20,214 nt of DNA from Candidatus Nomurabacteria bacterium (GTDB taxonomy: Bacteria; Patescibacteriota; Minisyncoccia; Phycocordibacterales; UBA9973), in contig CALRBJ010000002.1 of assembly GCA_943354205.1 (NCBI GenBank), positions 20,247 through 40,460 of the forward strand. Reading direction: 5' to 3'. Numbering within the stretch: position 1 is the first letter of the stretch; each line of letters begins with the position of its first letter. Both the position numbers and the translations under genes were made by a program. Below the pieces are notes generated by a model. That model was not told the DNA's origin. It worked only from the letters and a program-made list of their open reading frames with translations, and ran no database searches. Below are positions 6,050 to 14,600 of this stretch, in pieces.

Positions 6050-7288
6050 ATGAAAAATAAAAATCGGTTGAAGAGGAAAATAAGCATAAAATCCTCAAAA
6101 CCAATGATAAATGTGCCAAGCACCATTATCACCGTAAACTTCGATTCTATAACAGTAGTCCCCCAATCTCGGCAGGAATTTGAAAAAGAACAGCTCTTGC
6201 GCATAGCCGACAGCATAGCCAGAACCGGGCTTATAAACGAAATGGATGTGCTTCGTCTCTCTCGCGACAATTTCAGAAAGTATGTGCGCACTATATCGCG
6301 GCTTTGGATAGGCAGGTTCTCAAGGTCTGCTTTGCGAAAATTGATTTACAATGCCAAGCGCACAAACATCGTGCTCGTGGCTGGACAGCGCAGACTCGAA
6401 AGCATTTTTCTACTTTGGAACGATGGGTGCACTGATTGCAAAGCCAAGGCTCTCAAAAGAGGCAAACCTTTAGAAAAAGGCGAGTGCCTCCTTTCTCATT
6501 TTGAATCAAAAAAAGTGGAAGCGAAACTCTTGAAAAATATGAGTTTTGAAAAAGCCATTCAAATTCAAATTGAAGAAAACATCCATGAAAAATTGAAGCC
6601 GTGGGAAGAAGCGCAAAATTTGCGAGAGCTTTTTCACTACAAAAAGAGCCAGAAAAAAGGGCTCTCCATCACCGCTTTTGCAAAGAGCATCAAGCGCTCT
6701 CCAGAAACTGTAAAGAAGGCGATATTTTATTGTGAATTGCCGAAGAAAGTAAGGAAACTTGTGGAAGAAAAAAAGGTTTCCTATGGCATAGCGATAGAAT
6801 TGCATCGACTTTTTGAAGATGGTATGGATGAGAATGGCTTGCTTCGGTGGATTTTAGAATCGAAAGCGCGCAGGGAAAAACCGGATGATTTGAAGCTCCG
6901 AATAAATATTTATTTCGCTTCGAAAAGTCAGGGGAGTTTGGCTGACATGATGAGTGTCGCTCAAATTTCTTTCACTGAAATGCTCGAGAAAAAATTGAAT
7001 CCAGAGACTATGCGCCTTGCTCGCGATTGGACCAAATACTTTAGGAATTTGATTGAAGTGTTTGAAGTGTACAACGAAGGCAAGAATGGCAAATCGGTAA
7101 AGTTTTCTCTCGGTGGGCAAGTGGACTTGTTTGAAGACATAGTCGCTCTGCTTCCAAAAATTCTGGCATTGGTTTCGACACATCTTTCAAATGTGCGCTC
7201 CGCTCAGATTTCAGAAAATATTTTTCAAACGGAAAGTATTTTAGACAGGAGTTTGAATAAAGCTGTGCGAAAACTTAGAGCCTCGTAA
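6050..7288 (+). CDS. ParB/Srx-fold DNA-binding protein with a cysteine-containing insertion
   Basis: 412 aa. The N-terminal ParB/Srx-type domain shows FDSITVVPQSRQEFEKEQLLRIADSIARTGLINEM (about residues 31-66), the GERR-like box as VAGQRRLES (110-118), and the ENIxxxxLxPxEEA box as ENIHEKLKPWEEA. A helix-turn-helix of ParB type follows (about 205-235, LSITAFAKSIKRSPETVKKAI). Between the first two boxes sits a basic insertion of about 40 residues. After the GERR-like box comes C127-x2-C130-x15-C146-x3-H150, a possible zinc site. The Arg typical of the third box (ENIQRE) is absent. No ParA neighbour is present, so chromosome partitioning is unlikely; a plasmid/phage-type regulator or nuclease-like role is possible. 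It has its own promoter and terminator. Confidence 0.8.
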   Translation: MKNKNRLKRKISIKSSKPMINVPSTIITVNFDSITVVPQSRQEFEKEQLLRIADSIARTGLINEMDVLRLSRDNFRKYVRTISRLWIGRFSRSALRKLIYNAKRTNIVLVAGQRRLESIFLLWNDGCTDCKAKALKRGKPLEKGECLLSHFESKKVEAKLLKNMSFEKAIQIQIEENIHEKLKPWEEAQNLRELFHYKKSQKKGLSITAFAKSIKRSPETVKKAIFYCELPKKVRKLVEEKKVSYGIAIELHRLFEDGMDENGLLRWILESKARREKPDDLKLRINIYFASKSQGSLADMMSVAQISFTEMLEKKLNPETMRLARDWTKYFRNLIEVFEVYNEGKNGKSVKFSLGGQVDLFEDIVALLPKILALVSTHLSNVRSAQISENIFQTESILDRSLNKAVRKLRAS

Positions 7289-7308
7289 AACGGAGGCCGT
7301 CTACAAGG

Positions 7309-7338
7309 GGTCCATCAATACGGTGGACCTTTTTTATT
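7309..7338 (+). terminator. Intrinsic terminator of the ParB-like gene
   Basis: GGTCCATC (7309-7316) pairs with GGTGGACC (7322-7329), including one T-G pair, around loop AATAC, followed by TTTTTTATT. Confidence 0.88.
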
Positions 7339-7339
7339 C

Positions 7340-7362
7340 GCCCACAAGTCGGACTTGTGGGC
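7340..7362. repeat. Perfect GTCGGAC-core palindrome
   Basis: GCCCACAAGTC (7340-7350), a single G, then GACTTGTGGGC (7352-7362): an 11+1+11 perfect palindrome. It is squeezed between the upstream terminator tail and the next gene's TTGACA box, 3 bp away. The position is compatible with an operator, a mobile palindromic element or both. Confidence 0.85.
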
Positions 7363-7365
7363 AGG

Positions 7366-7393
7366 TTGACATATTGGATCGGAAGGGTAATAT
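7366..7393 (+). promoter_or_regulatory. Promoter of the 7426 orphan gene
   Basis: TTGACA (7366-7371), a 16-bp spacer and TAATAT (7388-7393). The leader should be about 26 nt. The -35 directly follows the 23-bp palindrome. Confidence 0.75.
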
Positions 7394-7425
7394 CTAAATA
7401 TAAATTCATTTAAAAATCAAAAACC

Positions 7426-8085
7426 ATGGATACAGCAAAAGTCCAAAACTTGACCAAGCTCGAAGAGTCGGTAAACACTGAAGCGATCACTGCATTCTTG
7501 CAAGACTCAGAGTCTGAGGTCTTGTCTTGTTTCAAAGAGACAGCTTCGCCGAAAAGTATTAGAATCAAAAAAGAATTTTTTGATTTCTCAAACCTGAATC
7601 AGTCTGCTCGAAAGACAATACTGAACCTGCAAGACGACAAATGCCATTTTTCTTTTGAAAATTGCATCATCATCGGCGAGATTAGATTTGAGCATTGCCA
7701 AATGGAATATCTGACATTTAAAAATTGTCAGTTTGTGGAGCCGGAAAATTGGCACGGAAGAAGGCCCAGTAGCCCACGCTCTCTTTCCATGACCGACACT
7801 ACAATGAAAAATCTGAGCATCACTAAGTGCGTTTTGGCAAATGCAATAGAGGTGCACAGTTATGGCCCATCATCTATCAGTCTACAGAGTGTGATTGCGC
7901 CGATGGCTTGGTTGATAGGCATGTTGCCTTATGATGATGCCGGTTTTAATGTGCAAAATTTTACTGGTGGCCAGATTCATTTACCCGATGGTGAAAAAGT
8001 ATTCAAATCGGTTTGCTCGTGTGACTGGTCATTGCGACACTTTGCAAAGACACACCAAAGAATCACCGTGAACATGCATCATTAA
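7426..8085 (+). CDS. Uncharacterised protein with beta-helix-like repeats, 219 aa
   Basis: I do not recognise a named family. Residues from about 65 to 160 look like a degenerate right-handed beta-helix of the pentapeptide-repeat type. The motif F-x-N/H-C recurs at 10-11 residue spacing (FENC, FEHC, FKNC), then after a loop (PENWHGRRPSSPRS) short alternating hydrophobic/polar strands continue (SLSMTDTTMKNLSITKCVLANAIEV, SISLQSVIAPM). The C-terminal part contains two further Cys (VCSCDW) and a His-rich end. There is no signal peptide or membrane segment, so it is probably cytoplasmic. It is transcribed alone from a TTGACA promoter and ends at a good terminator. Beta-helix proteins often bind proteins or mimic DNA, but no specific role can be assigned. 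Confidence 0.78.
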   Translation: MDTAKVQNLTKLEESVNTEAITAFLQDSESEVLSCFKETASPKSIRIKKEFFDFSNLNQSARKTILNLQDDKCHFSFENCIIIGEIRFEHCQMEYLTFKNCQFVEPENWHGRRPSSPRSLSMTDTTMKNLSITKCVLANAIEVHSYGPSSISLQSVIAPMAWLIGMLPYDDAGFNVQNFTGGQIHLPDGEKVFKSVCSCDWSLRHFAKTHQRITVNMHH

Positions 8086-8110
8086 ATTCAAATGTGATTA
8101 TTCACAAACC

Positions 8111-8140
8111 CCCTCCCATAAAATGGAGGGTTTTTTATTT
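8111..8140 (+). terminator. Intrinsic terminator of the 7426 gene
   Basis: CCCTCC (8111-8116) pairs with GGAGGG (8125-8130) and is followed by TTTTTTATTT, the same tail seen at the other terminators in this window. Confidence 0.88.
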
Positions 8141-8144
8141 CCGT

Positions 8145-8159
8145 ATAGGTCGGACCTAT
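8145..8159. repeat. GTCGGAC-core palindrome upstream of rpoB
   Basis: ATAGGTC-G-GACCTAT, a perfect 7+1+7 palindrome with the same centre as the 7340-7362 element. It follows a terminator tail. Confidence 0.7.
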
Positions 8160-8165
8160 GAATTT

Positions 8166-8191
8166 CCCCTCTCCTAAATTTAGGAGAGGGG
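8166..8191. repeat. Perfect 26-bp palindrome upstream of the rpoB promoter
   Basis: CCCCTCTCCTAAA (8166-8178) is followed directly by its reverse complement (8179-8191), with no spacer. The next 30 bp (8192-8221) contain the direct repeat GCGACG (8190-8195, 8207-8212) and a G-rich run ending at the -35. The whole 8166-8221 segment may be one dispersed intergenic element. Confidence 0.85.
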
Positions 8192-8221
8192 CGACGCGTA
8201 TACACTGCGACGGGGGTGAGG

Positions 8222-8249
8222 TTGACATTGTTTTTGGGGCGAGTATAAT
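8222..8249 (+). promoter_or_regulatory. rpoB operon promoter
   Basis: TTGACA (8222-8227), a 16-bp spacer and TATAAT (8244-8249): both hexamers match the sigma70 consensus exactly, the strongest promoter in the window. It predicts transcription from about 8256 and should drive rpoB-rpoC-dnaG-rpoD. Confidence 0.88.
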
Positions 8250-8255
8250 AGCTCT

Positions 8256-8483
8256 ATTGATAGATTGAGTTATGCGGAAATTCAATAAAAGCCTTTATTA
8301 GCTTAGTATTTGTAGCTTATATAAATATTTTGCTATCAGAAATAAGTAAAAATAAATAGTTTTGGTTTAACCTTTAAAAGATAGGGTAGTTTTTCTACCG
8401 TCTTTGTTTTTGTGTCTTTATTATTAAAAATAGTATTAACATTAATTTCGTCTGCCGAGAGTCAGACTAAAATTTTTAAAAAC
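8256..8483 (+). promoter_or_regulatory. Long 5' leader of rpoB (about 228 nt)
   Basis: An AT-rich region without a convincing ORF, between the predicted transcription start and the rpoB ATG. Two small hairpins are visible: GGTAG-TTTTT-CTACC (8385-8399) followed by a T-rich stretch, which could act as a weak attenuator, and GTCTG/CAGAC (8450-8467) close to the start codon. No known riboswitch or ribosomal-protein binding structure is recognisable. With 8086-8255 it makes the only gene-free stretch longer than 300 bp. Confidence 0.5.
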
Positions 8484-11400
8484 ATGCCCACGACCAACAA
8501 GCGACCGCAGAAGTATTTTTCTAAGTATAAAAAGCCGCTCTCTCCGTTTCCCAATTTGCTCGAAACGCAAATCACCTCATTTGATTGGCTGATCCGCGAA
8601 GGCATCAAAGAAGTTTTTAAAGAATTTTCTCCTATCACCGACTACTCCGGCAAGAAATTTGAACTGGAGTTTTCGTCGTTTACACTGACCGAGCCGAAAT
8701 ACGACGAGCACTATGCAAAAGAAAACAAACTCTCATACGAAGCGCAAATAAAAGTGCGCGTAAAGCTCATAAACAAAATCATGGGCGGTGTGGCTAAAGA
8801 ACAGGAAGTATTCATGTCCGACATACCGATGATGACTCCGCACGGCACCTTTATCGTAAACGGCGTCGAGCGTGTCATCGTGCCGCAGCTCGCCCGCTCA
8901 TTTGGAATCTTTTTCACTGAAAACGAATCAAAGGGCCAAATCTTCTTTGGCGCAAAGGCTATTCCAGCCCGCGGTGTATGGATAGAAATGGAAACCGAGG
9001 CTGATGGGGTCATATATGTGCGCATCGACAAAAAGCGTAAATTCCCTGTCACTTCACTTTTGCGCGTGCTCGGCCTGGCTACTGACGAGCAAATATTGAA
9101 AGCATTTAGCAAAAATGAAAACGCTCTCGCCGCGATAAAAATTTCTTTGGCCAAAGACCCAGCAAAGAGCTTGCACGATGCCTACCTCGAAATCTACAAG
9201 CGCCTCCGCGATGGCGACATGGCTACTCCCGACAATGCAAAAGAGCATATCGACGGGCTATTTTCCGCCGAACGCTACGACCTCTCTCCGGTCGGCCGAT
9301 TCCGTTTTAATAAAAGATTTGAAAAGTCTATGGATGAAGTCGAGGCATCTCGCCGAAGCTTGAATACTGATGATATGGTCACCGTGATCGAACACATCGT
9401 GCATTTGAATTCCACTCCGGGTTCAAAGGCCGACGATATCGACCACTTGGCAAGCCGACGCGTACGATATGTAGGTGAGCTTCTCATGGTAAATATGCGC
9501 AAAGGCATGATGCAGATAAAGAGAAACATTCAAGACAAGATGTCGACTATCGATGTAAATACCGCTATCCCGATCCAGATTGTAAACGCCCGCCCGCTCC
9601 AAGCTCGCATCAAAGAATTTTTCACTACCAACCAGCTCTCCCAATTCATGGACCAAGGCAATGTCTTGGCCGAGCTTGAACACTTGCGCCTCCTCTCTGC
9701 GCTCGGTCCCGGAGGTCTCACTCGCGAGCGCGCCGGACTCGAAGTGCGCGATGTGCACACCAGTCATTACGGACGCGTCTGCCCGATACACACCCCCGAA
9801 GGTCCAAACATCGGTCTTATCCTCCACCTTGCTACTTATGCGAAAATAAATAATTTTGGAATTATCGAAACTCCGTATGTGAAAGTAAAGAATGGGAAGA
9901 TCACCGGAGAAATCGCCTATTTGAATGCGCTTGAAGAAGAACGCTACAATATCGCTCACTCAGCTGTCGCTTATGATAAAGATGGGAACATTACCGAAGA
10001 TTTGGTAGAGGCTCGCATAAAGACCGAGCCAGGTCTTATTTCTAAAAAAGAAGTGGATTTTATCGATGTGGCGACAAACCAGGCATTCTCCATCGCTACT
10101 TCCATGATTCCTTTCCTCGATCACGACGATGCAAACCGATCGCTCATGGGATCGAACATGCAAAAGCAAGCCAAGCCTTGCGTTGTCCCAGAAGCTCCGC
10201 TCGTCGGTACAGGTATGGAGGCTCTCGCTTCCAGATACAGCGGACGCATGGTCATATCTCTCACTGATGGTACAGTGACTTACTCCGATGCAAAGAAAAT
10301 CGTCGTCGAAGATACAAAAGGCAAAAAACATGAATACAAACTGGTAAATTACCAGCGCACAAACAATTTCTCGGCTTTCCACCAGCGCCCGTCTGTTTCT
10401 GTCGGTGACAAGGTGAAAAAAGACGATGTATTGGCAGATACTTCGAGTACTGCGGATGGCCAAATAGCTCTCGGCCAAAATGTGCTCGTGGCCTTTATGT
10501 CGTGGAGTGGTCACAACTATGAAGACGCGATCATTCTTTCCGAGCGTCTCGTAAAAAATTCTAAATTTACTTCTATCCACATCGAAGAGTTTATTTGCTT
10601 GGTGCGCGATACAAAACTCGGGCCTGAAATCACCACTCGCGATATTCCAAACGTCGGCGAATTGAAATTGAAAGATCTCGACGAAGAAGGCATCATCCGT
10701 ATCGGCGCGGAAATCCGCGAAAACGATATCCTCGTCGGAAAAATTACTCCGAAAGGGGAAACAGAGCTCACTCCAGAAGAGCGCTTGCTCCGCTCGATCT
10801 TTGCCGAAAAAGCCCGCGATGTAAAAGACACTTCGCTTCGCACCGAGCACGGCATGCGTGGACGCGTCATCGGCGTGAAGATCTTCTCCCGCGATTTGGG
10901 CCACGATTTGGAATCAGGCATCATAAAGAAAATCGTCATTGAAATCGCTCAAGTCCGAAATATTTCAGTCGGAGACAAATTGGCCGGACGCCACGGAAAC
11001 AAAGGTGTCATCTCGACCATCCTGCCTGAAGAAGAAATGCCATTTATGGCTGACGGTACTCCGATCGATGTCATCCTCACTCCGCTCGGCGTGCCTTCTC
11101 GTATGAACTTGGGACAAATCCTAGAAATGCACTTGGGCTATGCGGCACACACATTGGGCTACCAAGCCATCGTGCCTCCTTTTGCCGGAGCCAAGGTGCC
11201 AGAAATAAAAGAAGAGTTGGTCAAAGCCGGCATGCCAGAAGACGGAAAAGTAAAACTCTTCGATGGTCGCACTGGTGAATCATTCGACAAGAATATCGCT
11301 GTGGGTTACATGTATATCTTGAAACTCTCGCACATGGTGGAAGACAAAATCCACATGCGTTCTATCGGTCCGTACTCACTCATCACCCAGCAACCGCTCG

Positions 11401-11651
11401 GTGGAAAGGCCCAAGGCGGAGGTCAGCGTTTTGGAGAAATGGAGGTCTGGGCGCTCGAGGGTTATGGAGCGGCTCATACACTACGAGAAATGATAACTAT
11501 AAAATCCGACGATATCCGCGGACGCTCTGCGGCATTCGACGCCATTATCAAAGGTCAAAAGATGCAAAACCCAAATGCGCCAGCTTCATTTAGCGTGATG
11601 CTAAATTATTTGCGCGGATTAGCATTAGATGTCGAGCTTAAGAAAAAATAA
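8484..11651 (+). CDS. rpoB: DNA-directed RNA polymerase subunit beta
   Basis: The beta subunit of the core polymerase, forming half of the active-site cleft; 1055 aa, at the short end for bacteria. Visible landmarks are QLSQFMDQGNVLAELEHLRLLSALGPGGLTRERAGLEVRDVH (rifampicin pocket/fork loop), GRVCPIHTPEGPNIGLI, WSGHNYEDAIILSERLV, GRHGNKGVISTILPEEEMPFMADGTPIDVILTPLGVPSRMNLGQILE, and C-terminal FGEMEVWALEGYGAAHTLREM. The rifampicin-contact Arg (E. coli R529) is Leu403 here. ATG 8484 starts the family-like N terminus; an upstream in-frame ATG at 8412 would add 24 unrelated residues. First gene of a four-gene unit, 14 nt before rpoC. The sequence before the ATG is A-rich with no Shine-Dalgarno. 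Confidence 0.98.
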   Translation: MPTTNKRPQKYFSKYKKPLSPFPNLLETQITSFDWLIREGIKEVFKEFSPITDYSGKKFELEFSSFTLTEPKYDEHYAKENKLSYEAQIKVRVKLINKIMGGVAKEQEVFMSDIPMMTPHGTFIVNGVERVIVPQLARSFGIFFTENESKGQIFFGAKAIPARGVWIEMETEADGVIYVRIDKKRKFPVTSLLRVLGLATDEQILKAFSKNENALAAIKISLAKDPAKSLHDAYLEIYKRLRDGDMATPDNAKEHIDGLFSAERYDLSPVGRFRFNKRFEKSMDEVEASRRSLNTDDMVTVIEHIVHLNSTPGSKADDIDHLASRRVRYVGELLMVNMRKGMMQIKRNIQDKMSTIDVNTAIPIQIVNARPLQARIKEFFTTNQLSQFMDQGNVLAELEHLRLLSALGPGGLTRERAGLEVRDVHTSHYGRVCPIHTPEGPNIGLILHLATYAKINNFGIIETPYVKVKNGKITGEIAYLNALEEERYNIAHSAVAYDKDGNITEDLVEARIKTEPGLISKKEVDFIDVATNQAFSIATSMIPFLDHDDANRSLMGSNMQKQAKPCVVPEAPLVGTGMEALASRYSGRMVISLTDGTVTYSDAKKIVVEDTKGKKHEYKLVNYQRTNNFSAFHQRPSVSVGDKVKKDDVLADTSSTADGQIALGQNVLVAFMSWSGHNYEDAIILSERLVKNSKFTSIHIEEFICLVRDTKLGPEITTRDIPNVGELKLKDLDEEGIIRIGAEIRENDILVGKITPKGETELTPEERLLRSIFAEKARDVKDTSLRTEHGMRGRVIGVKIFSRDLGHDLESGIIKKIVIEIAQVRNISVGDKLAGRHGNKGVISTILPEEEMPFMADGTPIDVILTPLGVPSRMNLGQILEMHLGYAAHTLGYQAIVPPFAGAKVPEIKEELVKAGMPEDGKVKLFDGRTGESFDKNIAVGYMYILKLSHMVEDKIHMRSIGPYSLITQQPLGGKAQGGGQRFGEMEVWALEGYGAAHTLREMITIKSDDIRGRSAAFDAIIKGQKMQNPNAPASFSVMLNYLRGLALDVELKKK

Positions 11652-11665
11652 TTTAAAAAATATTT

Positions 11666-14600
11666 ATGAAAACAATTGACACAAACGATTTCAATTCTAT
11701 CTCTCTAAAGCTCGCTTCGCCTGATGCTATCCGCGAGTGGAGTTATGGAGAAGTAACCAAGCCTGAAACGATAAACTATCGCACAGGGCGCAGCGAGCGC
11801 GGCGGGCTTTTCGACGAGCGCATATTCGGACCGGAAAAAGATTACGAATGCTACTGCGGAAAGTATCGCCGCATCCGCTACAAAGACATCATCTGTGAAA
11901 AATGCGGAGTAGAGGTCACCCAGTCTATCGTTCGCCGTGAACGCATGGGCCATATCGACTTGGCGACCCCCGTCGCTCACATTTGGTTCCTCCGTGGCGT
12001 ACCTAGCCGTATGTCGGTCCTCATGAACACCACCGTTTCTGATTTGGAAAAGGTCATCTACTTTGCCGGCTACATCATCACAAAAGTAAACGAAGAAGAA
12101 AAAGAAAAAATAATGAAGAACTTGGACACTGAGTTCAAATCCAAGATCAAAACTTCTGCCGACGAAGACACTCGCACAAAATTGAAAGATTTGCTGACCT
12201 CGACCAAGCGTGAGATAGATGAAATCCATGAAGGAAAAGTTTTGAATGAGCTTTCTTATCATCACTACAGCCTAAAATACGGTACGGCTTTTGAAGCTTC
12301 TATCGGCGCTGAAGCGATTTACAATATATTTAAAAATTTAGACTTGGCCAAGCTAAAAGAAAAGACCGAAGCTATGCTAGTCAAAGCCGGCGCATTAGAA
12401 CGCGAAAAATTGACCAAAAGAATTTCTCTTTTGCGCTCTATGATAAATTCTGGTATTCGCCCTGAATGGATGTTTCTCCAAGCTATCCCGGTAATTCCTC
12501 CACAGCTTCGCCCTATGGTGGCGCTCGAAGGTGGCCGACACGCGACATCTGATTTGAACGATTTGTATCGCCGTGTGATAAACCGCAACAATCGCTTGAA
12601 AAAGTTGAAAGAAATAAATGCTCCAGATGTTATCTTGCGAAATGAAAAAAGAATCTTGCAGGAAGCAGTCGATGCATTGATCGACAACTCCATCGCCAAA
12701 CAAAATGATTCGGCTGCCATGAGTCAGTCGCAAAAACGCGCGCTCAAATCCCTCTCTGACAACTTGAAAGCCAAGCAAGGCCTCTTCCGCCAAAACTTGC
12801 TTGGTAAGCGCGTAGACTATTCCGGTCGTTCTGTCATCGTGGTCGGTCCGCAGCTCAAACTCTCGCAATGCGGATTGCCAAAACACATGGCGCTCGAACT
12901 CTTCCGCCCATTTGTCATTTCTAAAATTTTGGAAGGGGAGTTAGCCTTCAATATCCGTGGCGCGAACCGGCTGATCGAAGAAGGAGTACCAGAGGTTTGG
13001 GCTATACTCGAGCGTGTCATCGAAGGCAAACGCGTGCTTCTAAACCGCGCGCCTACCTTGCACCGTCTCGGCATACAAGCTTTCCAGCCAGTCCTAATCG
13101 AAGGCAATGCTATCCAAGTACACCCGATGGTCTGTCCCGCTTTCAACGCTGACTTCGACGGAGACCAAATGGCCGTGTATGTACCGCTCGGGGAGGAAGC
13201 CCAAGAAGAAGCGCGTGAACTCATGGCTTCAAATAAAAATCTTTTGAAACCACAAAATGGCGAGCCGATCGTGCAGCCTCGTATGGACATGGTGCTCGGT
13301 TGCTACTGGATGACTAAAACCGCTGAAGGTGAAAAAGGTGAAGGAAAATATTTCGGCAGTCCAAACCAAGCCATGACCGCGTATGACTACGACGAAATTT
13401 CTTTCCGCGCCAAAATACAAGTACTCGGCACAGCAAAAGGCAAATATAAAAAATTCGAAGGTAAACTTTTCGAAACCACTGTCGGTCGCCTATTCTTCAA
13501 CTCCATCTTGCCGGAAGATTTCCCATTCGTAAATGAAGAAATGACCCAAAAGCGTCTCTCCGCTCTGGTGGATGAATTTATCATGCACTACGGTATCGAT
13601 GAGACTCCAAAAGTTTTGGACAAGATTAAATCATTCGGCTATATGTATGCCACAAAGTCTGGAACCACATGGGGTCTCGACGAAGTAAAAGTGCCAAAAG
13701 AAAAGCCAGCGATTATCGAATCTGCTCGCGCTCGCACAATGGAGATACAATCGCAGTGGAATGAAGGACTGCTTTCCGAAGAAGAAAAGTATCAAAAAAC
13801 AATCGAGATTTGGCAATCAGCTAAAAAAGAAATTGAAAAAGTCTTGCCTGCCACTCTCGACAAAAATGGCTCTACATACGACCTGGTTATCTCCGGAGCT
13901 CGCGCATCGATGGGCTCACTCCTCCAGATGGCGGGTATGAAAGGTACGATCGTGAACACCCTCGGTCAAGATTTGGAATTCCCAATCGTGCCTTCATATA
14001 TCGAAGGATTTTCTCCGATTGAATACTTCGTGTCCACGCACGGAGCCCGCAAGGGTTCAGCCGACACCGCGCTAAACACCGCAAAGGCTGGATACCTCAC
14101 TCGTCGTCTCGTCGATGTAGCGCAGGATATAGTGATCACCGAAGAAGACTGCGGCACAAAGGAGGGCAAGCTCGCTACCGCTGAAAATATTTCTGGAATA
14201 AATATTCCGTTCTCAAAAAACATTCGCGGACGCATCTTGGCAGCCGATATAAAAGATGCGGATGGCAAAGTGCTCTACAAGCGCGGATTCCTCGTGACCA
14301 AAGAAGAGGCGATAAAGATGGAATCGGCCGGTATTACCGAAGCCTCTGTCCGATCTCCGCTTCTCTGCAAGACTTTGCATGGAATTTGCCAGTCTTGTTA
14401 TGGACTCGATCTCGGCCGCAATCACTTGGTAAACCTAGGTGAAGCCGTCGGTATCGTGGCCGCTCAAGCTATCGGCGAGCCGGGAACACAGCTTACTCTC
14501 CGAACTTTCCACGCTGGAGGAGTTTCCGGCGCAGCCGATATCACGGCCGGTTTGCCTCGTATCGAAGAAATATTCGAGCGCCGTTCTCCAAAAATCCCAG

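Noticed and set aside
6050..7288. ParAB chromosome partition locus
   Set aside because: No ParA gene or recognisable parS site nearby, and the ParB boxes are atypical.
8412..8483. Upstream ATG extending rpoB by 24 residues
   Set aside because: The added residues have no RpoB similarity, and the ATG at 8484 gives the family-like N terminus.
9960..10904. Open frame of 314 codons on the minus strand within rpoB
   Set aside because: It lies fully antisense to a highly conserved gene, has no recognisable domain or signals, and such long shadow frames are expected opposite this codon usage.
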